DNA of 64,000 nucleotides from Nocardioides campestrisoli (GTDB taxonomy: Bacteria > Actinomycetota > Actinomycetes > Propionibacteriales > Nocardioidaceae): NCBI RefSeq assembly GCF_013624435.2, contig NZ_CP061768.1:1456001-1520000 (forward strand), given 5' to 3'. The notes beneath the pieces are model-generated. The model did no database searches. It was not told the DNA's origin and worked only from the letters and a program-made list of their open reading frames with translations. Positions 40,971-48,389 of this stretch are shown piece by piece (position 1 is the first letter of the stretch; every line of letters begins with the position of its first letter). Both the position numbers and the translations under genes were made by a program.

Positions 40971-42569
40971 GTGACCTACCGCCCTGTCGTCCTGATCGCC
41001 GAGGAGCTCAGTCCAGCCACCCTGGACGCGCTGGGACCGGAGTTCGACGTCCGTTTCTGCCGGGGTGCCGACCGGGCCGAGCTGCTGCGCGAGGTGCGGT
41101 CCGCCGACGCGCTCCTGGTCCGGTCGGCCACCCAGGTCGACCGCGGGCTCCTGGAGTCCGCCCCCCGGCTCAAGGTGGTGGCGCGCGCGGGGACGGGGCT
41201 GGGCGGGATCGACGTCCGGGCCGCGACCCAGCACGGGGTGATGGTGGTCAACGCCCCGACCTCCAACCTGGTCAGCGCCGCGGAGCTGACCGTCGGCCTG
41301 ATGCTGGCCGCCGCCCGGAACATCAGCCGGGCGCACGCCGCGTTGAGGGCGGGGGAGTGGCAGCGGTCGCTGTTCACCGGCACCGAGCTCTTCGGCAAGA
41401 CGGCGGGCATCGTGGGCCTGGGGCGGGTCGGGGTGCTGGTCGCCCAGCGGCTGGAGGCCTTCGGGATGAAGGTCGTCGCCTACGACCCCTACGTGCAGGC
41501 GGGCCGCGCCGCCCAGGTGGGAGTGCGTCTGGTGGACCTGGAGACGCTGCTGGAGGAGTCCGACTTCATCTCGGTGCACCTGCCGAGGACCCCGGAGACC
41601 GTGGACCTGATCGGGGTCGACGAACTGGCCCGGGTCAAGCCCTCGCTGGTGCTCGTCAACGCCTCCCGGGGTGGCATCGTCGACGAGGTCGCGCTGCACG
41701 ACGCCCTCAAGACCGGCCGGGTGGCGGCCGCCGGGCTCGACGTCTTCGCCACCGAGCCCGGCACCGACTCCCCGCTGCTCGAGCTGGACAACGTGGTCGC
41801 GACCCCGCACCTGGGCGCCTCCACGGACGAGGCGCAGGAGAACGCCGGGATCGCCGTGGCCCGCTCGGTGCGGCTCGCCCTGGCCGGCGAGCTCGTGCCC
41901 GACGCGGTCAACGTGCAGGGCGGGCTGATCGCCGAGGAGGTACGACCCGGCATCGCGCTCACCGAGAAGCTGGGGCGGATCTTCACCGCACTCGCCGGGG
42001 AGGTCGCGCAGCAGGTCGACGTCGAGGTGCGCGGCGAGCTCACCGAGCACGACGTCCGGGTGCTGGAGCTGGCGGCGCTCAAGGGCGCCTTCTCCGAGAT
42101 CGTCGAGGAGCAGGTCTCCTACGTGAACGCCCCGCTGCTGGCCGCCGAGCGCGGCACCTCCGTGCGGCTGCTGACCGAGCCCGAGAGCCCCGACCACCGC
42201 AACCTGATCACCGTGCGCGGCACGCTGGCCGACGGAGCGCAGGTCGAGGTCTCCGGCACCCTGGTCGGGCCCGGCCAGCGGGAGCGGCTGGTGGCGGTCA
42301 ACGGCTTCGCGCTCGACCTGGAGCCGACCCGGCACCTCGCCTTCTTCGTCTACCAGGACCGGCCAGGGATGGTCGGCACGGTGGGCGGGATCCTCGGCGC
42401 GGCCGGGGTGAACATCGCGGGCATGCAGGTGGCCCGCCAGGACCGGGGTGGCAGCGCGCTGGTGGCGCTCTCGGTCGACTCGGCGATCGGGGTGCACACC
42501 CTGGAGGAGATCGAGCGGGCGATCGACGCGACCGCGGTGCGCGCGGTCGACCTGCTGCCGGGCCAGTAG
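40971..42569 (+). CDS. serA: D-3-phosphoglycerate dehydrogenase
   Basis: A 532-residue, long-form (mycobacterial type) SerA, first step of serine synthesis. NAD motif GIVGLGRVG lies near residue 146. Catalytic Arg and His lie in NASRGGIVDE and ATPHLGASTDEA. An intervening ASB domain and a C-terminal ACT domain (about 455-530) provide serine feedback. A TACCCT -10 box at 40883-40888 implies a leader of about 80 nt. The next gene starts directly after its stop. Confidence 0.96.
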   Translation: MTYRPVVLIAEELSPATLDALGPEFDVRFCRGADRAELLREVRSADALLVRSATQVDRGLLESAPRLKVVARAGTGLGGIDVRAATQHGVMVVNAPTSNLVSAAELTVGLMLAAARNISRAHAALRAGEWQRSLFTGTELFGKTAGIVGLGRVGVLVAQRLEAFGMKVVAYDPYVQAGRAAQVGVRLVDLETLLEESDFISVHLPRTPETVDLIGVDELARVKPSLVLVNASRGGIVDEVALHDALKTGRVAAAGLDVFATEPGTDSPLLELDNVVATPHLGASTDEAQENAGIAVARSVRLALAGELVPDAVNVQGGLIAEEVRPGIALTEKLGRIFTALAGEVAQQVDVEVRGELTEHDVRVLELAALKGAFSEIVEEQVSYVNAPLLAAERGTSVRLLTEPESPDHRNLITVRGTLADGAQVEVSGTLVGPGQRERLVAVNGFALDLEPTRHLAFFVYQDRPGMVGTVGGILGAAGVNIAGMQVARQDRGGSALVALSVDSAIGVHTLEEIERAIDATAVRAVDLLPGQ

Positions 42570-43259
42570 ATGCGCTGGACCTCCGGAAGGCCGCCGCGCG
42601 ACACGGCCCCGCTCGCCGACCTGGGGCCGTGGGAGCAGCTGCGAGCCGGGCGCCTACGGCTCCGGGTGACCCAGCTGCTGGGCGGCCTGGTGCTCTACGG
42701 CGTCTCGCTGGCCCTGATGGTGCGCGGAGCCCTCGGGCTGGCGCCCTGGGACGTCCTGCACTCGGGGCTGATCGAGCACCTGCCGCTGTCCCTGGGCCAG
42801 ATGGTGGTCCTGGTGAGCTTCGCGGTGCTCCTGCTCTGGATCCCGCTCCGGGAGCGACCGGGCCTGGGCACCCTGGCCAACGCCGTGGTGGTCGGCATCG
42901 CGACGGACGCGACGCTGGCGGTGACCACCGAGCCGGACGCCGTGTGGGCGAGGGGCACGCTGATGGTGCTCGGAGTGCTGCTGAACGCCTCGGCCACCGC
43001 CCTCTACATCGGCGCGCAGCTGGGACGCGGACCGCGGGACGGGCTGATGACGGGCCTGGCTCGTCGTACCGGCCTCTCGCTGCGCCTGGTGCGGACGACG
43101 CTCGAGGTGACCGTCGTGCTGGCGGGGCTCGCCCTGGGCGGTGCTCTGGGCGCGGGCACGGTCCTCTACGCGCTGACCATCGGCCCGCTCGCCCAGCTCG
43201 CGCTGCCGTGGACCACCGTCCGGCTCGATCCGGCCCGGGGGAGTCGCAGAGACGGCTGA
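42570..43259 (+). CDS. YczE-like integral membrane protein
   Basis: A 229-residue membrane protein with about five helices, of the YczE/YyaS family (unknown function). Motifs include RGALGLAPWDVLHSG and GAQLGRGPRDGLMTGLARRTG, which repeat the G-x-x-P-x-D theme characteristic of the family. The ATG abuts the serA stop, so translation is probably coupled. Confidence 0.85.
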   Translation: MRWTSGRPPRDTAPLADLGPWEQLRAGRLRLRVTQLLGGLVLYGVSLALMVRGALGLAPWDVLHSGLIEHLPLSLGQMVVLVSFAVLLLWIPLRERPGLGTLANAVVVGIATDATLAVTTEPDAVWARGTLMVLGVLLNASATALYIGAQLGRGPRDGLMTGLARRTGLSLRLVRTTLEVTVVLAGLALGGALGAGTVLYALTIGPLAQLALPWTTVRLDPARGSRRDG

Positions 43260-43267
43260 GCAGGGGG

Positions 43268-43297
43268 GTGACACCACCCAGGGTTCGCCCCTATGGT
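43268..43297 (+). promoter_or_regulatory. Promoter of the 43.3-kb secreted-protein gene
   Basis: GTGACA (43268-43273) and TATGGT (43292-43297) are separated by 18 bp. A short leader with GGGGGGAAG (43320-43328) precedes the ATG. Confidence 0.55.
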
Positions 43298-43329
43298 GCG
43301 GCGCACGCTCACGACTTCCGGGGGGAAGC

Positions 43330-45021
43330 ATGATCCTGCGACGTGCCGCGGTGCTGGCGATGGCACCACTGGTCCTGTCCCTGCTCCAGCCAGGTCCCGC
43401 GACTGCCGGCGGCCCGCCGGCCGGTCAGTCACGTCCCTCCGTCGGGCCGGAGAGCCTCGACGCGGACCGCTGGGAACCAGGTGGGCGGGCCGCGGACGGC
43501 GCGCGTCGCCTGGCCGAGGCCGACGGCTGGACCGACGGCGTGGTGCGACGGCACGCGGTGCTGCGCGACGTCGAGTCGATCTCGCCCAACCCGCAGCACC
43601 AGCTCACGTCGGCGGAGGTCGCGGTCGACCTCGAGGGCCAGGTGTTCAGCGCCACCGCGGCGTTCGCCCAGGCCCCGGCCGACACCGACGCCGTGCTGGG
43701 CGTGGTGCTCGGCACCTGGGACGGCAGCTCCTGCCTGGCCTCGTTCATGGCGCTGACCACGACCGTGTCCGGGGAGGTCCAGGGACAGTTCGTCGACGGG
43801 ACGGCGGTCGCGCTGAGCCGGAGCTCCCAGGGCGCCTCGATCTCCCTCTCCAGCGCTCCTCACCCCAGGCTTCGCGAGACGGCCTTCGAGTGCGCCTACG
43901 CCACGGTCCTGCCCGTCGTGCCGGACGGGTCCGTGCTCAGCCGGGCCTTCGCCGAGAACGTGGCCGAGACCTACCGGCCGGTGCTCGAGGTCGAGCCCGG
44001 CGCTCTCCTGGTCGCTGCCAAGGCAGGGCGCTGGGCGACGCTGCGGGCGACGGTGCGCAACGACGGTCGGGGCGACTCCGGCCCGGTCCGCCTCCAGGCG
44101 GCCGGCACGGGGGTCCAGGTGCGTCCCGGCGTCGTCGACCTGGCGGGGGTGCGCGGCAGGTCGAGCGAGCAGGTCGAGCTGAAGGTGCGGCTCAAGCCGT
44201 CCAAGCAGACGAAGGGCAAGAAGAAGGGGCAGAAGAAGGGGAAGGGGAAGAACGCCCGGGCCAAGGACCCCCGTCCCCGTCCGGTCACGCTGAGCATCAC
44301 CTCGGCCGGCACCGAGCCCGCCAGCGCCCGGGTCCAGGTCGGTGTCTCCCCGAGACCGACCAAGCCGCGCAAGCTCACCGGGAGCTACTGGTGGGGGTGG
44401 GAGCAGACCACCACCGGGGACAGTGCGGGCTGGATCAACCACGCGGTCTGGTTCGTGAACGCGAAGTGGGCCTACCTGGGGTGGCCCGAGGGTCGGAAGC
44501 CGTCGTGCTCGGCGAAGGTGAAGGACTGCGTGCGCTACACCTACAGCAAGCGCACGGGGAAGGTCCGGATCGGCAAGAAGCGGGCCAAGGTCACCTCCAC
44601 CGGCTTCACCTTCGCCCACCCGGGCGTCGGCGGCGAGAAGATCGACTTCCACCCGCTCACGCTCCCGCCCAAGAACACCGAGCTCCAGACCGACCTCCTG
44701 CACCAGAACTGGGCGGGCTACTGCCTGATCATGTGCAACTCCTGGACGGAGAGGCTCTCGTTCGGCTCGGACGGACGGTTCGTGCGCAGCGAGTACTCGG
44801 TCGGCAGCTGGCCCGGCCTGAACACCGCCTGGGGCACCTTTCCGCCCGACCAGCGCGGCACCTACCGGGTGGTGGCGAAGGGGATCGTCGAGCTCTCCTA
44901 CGACGACGGGAAGCGGGAACGGCACGTGCTGGGGATCCAGCACGACGCCAGCGGCCGGGCGAACCCCGTGGCCGCCGGGCTGCTCCTGCGGGACGTGAAC
45001 TACTACTACGGCACGGGCTGA
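43330..45021 (+). CDS. Secreted protein with Lys-rich linker and unrecognised C-terminal module
   Basis: A 563-residue exported protein. A signal peptide (about 1-26) is followed by an N-terminal domain (to about 215), a CARDB-like beta domain (VEPGALLVAAKAGRWATLRATVRND..), and a lysine-rich linker (KGKKKGQKKGKGKNARAK). A C-terminal module of about 220 residues is rich in aromatic residues: SYWWGWEQTT, NAKWAYLGWPEG, HQNWAGYCLIMC, PPDQRGTYRV and LLRDVNYYYG. I do not recognise that module. No catalytic motif is visible. Confidence 0.8.
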   Translation: MILRRAAVLAMAPLVLSLLQPGPATAGGPPAGQSRPSVGPESLDADRWEPGGRAADGARRLAEADGWTDGVVRRHAVLRDVESISPNPQHQLTSAEVAVDLEGQVFSATAAFAQAPADTDAVLGVVLGTWDGSSCLASFMALTTTVSGEVQGQFVDGTAVALSRSSQGASISLSSAPHPRLRETAFECAYATVLPVVPDGSVLSRAFAENVAETYRPVLEVEPGALLVAAKAGRWATLRATVRNDGRGDSGPVRLQAAGTGVQVRPGVVDLAGVRGRSSEQVELKVRLKPSKQTKGKKKGQKKGKGKNARAKDPRPRPVTLSITSAGTEPASARVQVGVSPRPTKPRKLTGSYWWGWEQTTTGDSAGWINHAVWFVNAKWAYLGWPEGRKPSCSAKVKDCVRYTYSKRTGKVRIGKKRAKVTSTGFTFAHPGVGGEKIDFHPLTLPPKNTELQTDLLHQNWAGYCLIMCNSWTERLSFGSDGRFVRSEYSVGSWPGLNTAWGTFPPDQRGTYRVVAKGIVELSYDDGKRERHVLGIQHDASGRANPVAAGLLLRDVNYYYGTG

Positions 45022-45022
45022 C

Positions 45023-45048
45023 GGTGACCGCCGTTCCCGGCGGTCACC
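45023..45048. terminator. Bidirectional terminator
   Basis: A perfect 10-bp stem (45023-45032 with 45039-45048) and a 6-nt loop lie between two convergent genes. Confidence 0.8.
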
Positions 45049-45054
45049 GGGTGG

Positions 45055-45621
45055 TCAGCGGCGGGTGGCGATCAGGGCCGAGGCGTCCGGGGCGATCATC
45101 ACCTCGACGGCGGTGAACCGCTCGTCGGTGAGCCACTCCTCGCGCAGGGTGTCGACCCGGCCGAGGTGGATCGGCGGCCACGACTCGCACGGGGTGAAGT
45201 CGTCGAGCACCACCAGGCCACCGGGCTCGACGAGGTCGGCGATCGCGTCCACCCGGACGCTGTCGGGGTCGCCGGAGTCGAGGAAGAGCAACGAGAAGGG
45301 GCCCTTGCTGGCCAGGGTCGACCAGTCCGCCTGGAAGACCTCGACGGCGGGGTCGTCGGTGAAGATCTCCGCGGCGGCCTTGGCCAGGGCGGGGTTCAGC
45401 TCGGCGGTCAGGATCCGCGCCTCGGTCCGCACCCCGGACCGGAGCCAGGCGGTGCCGACGCCGCAGCCGGTGCCGTACTCCGCCATCACTCCGCTACGGG
45501 TGGCGGCCAGGGTGGCGAGGAGACGCCCGGTCTCGTTGCGGCAGAAGGAGACGTAGCCCGCCCGGCGCGACACGTCGAAGGCGCGGGCGACGATGTCGGG
45601 AAGGTCAGGGGGTGCGCTCAT
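45055..45621 (-). CDS. SAM-dependent methyltransferase (O-methyltransferase-like)
   Basis: A 188-residue class I methyltransferase: SAM motif I in MAEYGTGCGVGTAWL, motif II acidic in ILTAELNP, then LLFLDSGDP and VEPGGLVVLDDFTP, the pattern of the catechol O-methyltransferase-like group. The substrate is unknown. GAGACT (45628-45633, minus strand) lies 6 nt before the ATG, possibly leaderless. Confidence 0.85.
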   Translation of the reverse strand: MSAPPDLPDIVARAFDVSRRAGYVSFCRNETGRLLATLAATRSGVMAEYGTGCGVGTAWLRSGVRTEARILTAELNPALAKAAAEIFTDDPAVEVFQADWSTLASKGPFSLLFLDSGDPDSVRVDAIADLVEPGGLVVLDDFTPCESWPPIHLGRVDTLREEWLTDERFTAVEVMIAPDASALIATRR

Positions 45622-45704
45622 GGAGCCAGTCTCTCATCCTGGGAAAGGCGTCTCGACATACGAGCATTTTCTCCGGACCGGCGGCCGGACCGCGCGGGCT
45701 CGCC

Positions 45705-45951
45705 TACCGTGGTCCCATCATGCGGAGCGTCTTCGTACTCATCGACTGCCGCGGCGAGGCCTGACAGAGGGCCACCTCGCCGCGGTGTTCGGCGTTGACG
45801 TGGCCCTCGACCAGCAGCCCACTGCGTCGCGGCGCCCCGCTTCTCGGACGACGTGATCCGCCTTCGGTGACGCCGACGGTCCACCTCCCACGTGACCCGT
45901 GGTCGAGCGACCGGCCGTCCGCCGCGGCGCAGGGGTGCTGCTTCCAGCACC
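45705..45951 (+). other. Non-coding or decayed stretch upstream of leuB: TACCGT box, tiny frame, hairpins
   Basis: The gap 45622-45998 has no intact gene. A TACCGT box (45705-45710) is followed 9 nt later by a 14-codon frame (45720-45764, MRSVFVLIDCRGEA), then a 9-bp hairpin (45767-45775 with 45800-45808) and a 7-bp hairpin (45934-45940 with 45945-45951). The other frame, 45761-45856, reads LTEGHLAAVFGVDVALD, which resembles the C-terminal end of siderophore ABC ATPases. So it is either a structured leader or a gene remnant. Confidence 0.4.
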
Positions 45952-45998
45952 TTCCTGACGCATCCGTCACCGATCACGATCCACCGAGGAGCACAGCC

Positions 45999-46127
45999 AT
46001 GTACGAGATGTACCCCGCCGAGTGGGGCCCGGCCCGCCACGACCCCGAGCACCCGCAGAGCCTGCAGGCGCTGCAGACCGCGCTCGATCTTCGGGACAAC
46101 GGCGGTCCCCGCCCCGACGACAACTAA
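45999..46127 (+). CDS. Small protein of 42 residues upstream of leuB
   Basis: A reading frame with ATG 45999, GAGGAG 7 nt upstream and TAA at 46125-46127. It reads MYEMYPAEWGPARHDPEHPQ, then a short amphipathic helix (SLQALQTALDLRDNG) and an Asp-rich end. The good ribosome-binding site and codon use support a real gene. It has no signal or membrane segment. Its stop codon forms the first half of the leuB -10 box. Function unknown. Confidence 0.6.
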   Translation: MYEMYPAEWGPARHDPEHPQSLQALQTALDLRDNGGPRPDDN

Positions 46128-46136
46128 CCTCACGCC

Positions 46137-47195
46137 ATGACACAGACCCCATCAGCCACCCCGGTCGCGCTCGCCGTCATCCCCGGCGACGGGATCGGTC
46201 CGGAGGTGACCGCCGAGGCGCTCAAGGTGCTCGACGCAGTCGCCCCGGGAGCCTTCACCCCCACCCGGTACGACCTCGGCGCGGAGCGTTACCTCGCGAC
46301 CGGCGAGGTGCTGCCCGACTCGGTGCTCGCGGAGATCCGCGGGCACGACGCGATCCTGCTCGGCGCGGTCGGCGGCAAGCCGAACGACCCGAACCTGCCG
46401 CCCGGCCTGCTCGAGCGCGGGCTGCTGCTCCGCCTGCGGTTCGAGCTGGACCACTACGTGAACCTCCGGCCGTCCCGGATCTTCCCGGGCGTCCCGTCGC
46501 CGCTGGCCGCGCCGGGCGAGGTCGACTTCGTCGTGGTGCGCGAGGGCACCGAGGGTCCCTACACGGGCAACGGCGGTGCGCTGCGCGTCGGCACCCCGGC
46601 CGAGGTCGCGACCGAGGTCAGCGTCAACACGGCGTACGGCGTGGAGCGGGTGCTGCGCGACGCGTTCGCCCGGGCGCAGAAGCGGCCGCGCCGCAAGATC
46701 ACCCTGGTGCACAAGACCAACGTCCTGGTGCACGCCGGCTCGGTGTGGTGGCGGCTCTTCGAGGAGGTCGGGGCGGAGTTCCCCGACGTCACCCGCGACT
46801 ACATGCACATCGACGCGGCGACGATCTTCATGACCACCGACCCGGCGCGGTTCGACGTGATCGTCACCGACAACCTGTTCGGCGACATCATCACCGACCT
46901 GGCCGCCGCCATCACCGGCGGCATCGGGCTCGCTGCCTCCGGCAACGTCAACCCCGACCGGACGGCGCCGTCGATGTTCGAGCCCGTGCACGGCTCCGCG
47001 CCGGACATCGCGGGTCAGCAGAAGGCCGACCCCACGGCGGCGATCCTCTCCGGGGCCCTGCTGCTGGACCACCTGGGTCGCACCGAGGAGGCGTCCCGGG
47101 TGGAGAAGGCGGTGATCGACGACATCGCGGCGCGCGAGTCGGGCCAGGTACGCAGCACCTCGCAGGTCGGCGACGCCATCGCCGCCCGCCTGTGA
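46137..47195 (+). CDS. leuB: 3-isopropylmalate dehydrogenase
   Basis: A 352-residue NAD-dependent decarboxylating dehydrogenase of leucine synthesis; such enzymes also act on 3-methylmalate in the citramalate route to isoleucine. It has [30 protein letters not shown], the catalytic Tyr/Lys region VREGTEGPY and [10 protein letters not shown], and [14 protein letters not shown] with metal-binding Asp. TAACCT (46125-46130) lies 6 nt before the ATG, so the mRNA is leaderless. Confidence 0.96.
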   Translation: MTQTPSATPVALAVIPGDGIGPEVTAEALKVLDAVAPGAFTPTRYDLGAERYLATGEVLPDSVLAEIRGHDAILLGAVGGKPNDPNLPPGLLERGLLLRLRFELDHYVNLRPSRIFPGVPSPLAAPGEVDFVVVREGTEGPYTGNGGALRVGTPAEVATEVSVNTAYGVERVLRDAFARAQKRPRRKITLVHKTNVLVHAGSVWWRLFEEVGAEFPDVTRDYMHIDAATIFMTTDPARFDVIVTDNLFGDIITDLAAAITGGIGLAASGNVNPDRTAPSMFEPVHGSAPDIAGQQKADPTAAILSGALLLDHLGRTEEASRVEKAVIDDIAARESGQVRSTSQVGDAIAARL

Positions 47196-47255
47196 GGGTC
47201 CCGCCTCCCACTCGCCGCCGGACCGCAGGGCCGGCCGAACAGATAGCCTGACGAC

Positions 47256-48329
47256 ATGGAGATCAGCACCACCCTCTCGACCGACCTGGTCGACGACCAG
47301 AAGCTCGCCGCGATCCTGGAGAACCCGGGGTTCGGCCAGCACTTCACCGACCACATGTTCACGGTCGAGTGGACCCCCGAGCGGGGCTGGTACGACGCTC
47401 GCATCACCCCGTACGGCCCGCTCTCGCTCGATCCCGCCACCGCGGTGCTGCACTACGCGCAGGAGATCTTCGAGGGGATGAAGGCCTACCGGCACGACGA
47501 CGGCAGCGTCTGGAGCTTCCGCCCGGAGGAGAACGCGCGCCGGATGGTGCGCTCCAGCCAGCGGCTGGCGCTCCCGGAGCTGCCCGAGGAGGACTTCGTC
47601 CGCGCGGCCGACGCGCTGGTCGAGGTCGACCGCCGCTGGGTGCCCGACAGCGCGGGGGAGAAGAGCCTCTACCTGCGGCCGTTCATGTTCGCCTCGGAGA
47701 AGTTCCTCGGCGTCCGCCCGTCGCAGCACGTCACCTTCATGGTGATCGCCAGCCCGGCCGGGTCGTACTTCAAGGGCGGGGTCAAGCCCGTGAGCCTCTG
47801 GCTCACCGAGGAGTACACGCGAGCCGCCCGGGGCGGGATGGGGGCGGCCAAGACCGGCGGCAACTACGCCTCCTCCCTGGTGGCCCAGCAGGAGGCGAGC
47901 CGGCACGACTGCGACCAGGTCGTCTTCCTCGACGCCCAGGAGCAGCGGTACGTCGAGGAGCTCGGCGGGATGAACATGTACTTCGTCCACGCGGACGGGC
48001 ACATCGTCACCCCCGAGACCGGGACGATCCTCGAGGGGATCACCCGGGCCTCGGTGATCGAGCTGGCCGGCAAGCTGGGGCACCAGGTCACCGAGCGCCG
48101 GTTCGGCATCGAGGAGTGGCGCGAGGGGGTGGCGAGCGGGGAGATCGTGGAGATCTTCGCGTGCGGCACCGCCGCGGTGATCACGCCGGTCGGCGAGCTG
48201 CGCTCGGCCCAGGGCACCACCCCGGCCCCGGCCAGCACCGACCTGACCATGCGCATCCGTCAGGCGCTGGTCGACGTCCAGTACGGCCGCGCCGAGGACT
48301 CCTTCGGCTGGATGCACCGGATCTGCTGA
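47256..48329 (+). CDS. ilvE: Branched-chain amino-acid aminotransferase
   Basis: A 357-residue class IV PLP aminotransferase, final step for Val, Leu and Ile. It shows LHYAQEIFEGMKAYR, LYLRPFMFASE and the PLP lysine in GGMGAAKTGGNYASS (K199), then LDAQEQRYVEELGGMNMYFV. TAGCCT (47244-47249) lies 6 nt before the ATG, another leaderless start independent of leuB. Confidence 0.96.
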   Translation: MEISTTLSTDLVDDQKLAAILENPGFGQHFTDHMFTVEWTPERGWYDARITPYGPLSLDPATAVLHYAQEIFEGMKAYRHDDGSVWSFRPEENARRMVRSSQRLALPELPEEDFVRAADALVEVDRRWVPDSAGEKSLYLRPFMFASEKFLGVRPSQHVTFMVIASPAGSYFKGGVKPVSLWLTEEYTRAARGGMGAAKTGGNYASSLVAQQEASRHDCDQVVFLDAQEQRYVEELGGMNMYFVHADGHIVTPETGTILEGITRASVIELAGKLGHQVTERRFGIEEWREGVASGEIVEIFACGTAAVITPVGELRSAQGTTPAPASTDLTMRIRQALVDVQYGRAEDSFGWMHRIC

Positions 48330-48336
48330 GCCCCTG

Positions 48337-48377
48337 CCCGCAGGCGCTCCCTCCCGCCGGGGAGGAGCGTCTGCGGG
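48337..48377 (+). terminator. ilvE terminator
   Basis: A long imperfect hairpin: 48337-48355 pairs with 48360-48377 with one mismatch and a bulge. The -10 box of the next gene (TACGCT, 48378-48383) begins directly after it. Confidence 0.7.
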
Positions 48378-48389
48378 TACGCTCGACCG

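Noticed and set aside
45618..46133. Minus-strand frame of 171 codons before leuB
   Set aside because: Its translation is Arg/Gly-rich with no domain, it has no upstream signals, and it opposes the small plus-strand gene with a good ribosome-binding site.
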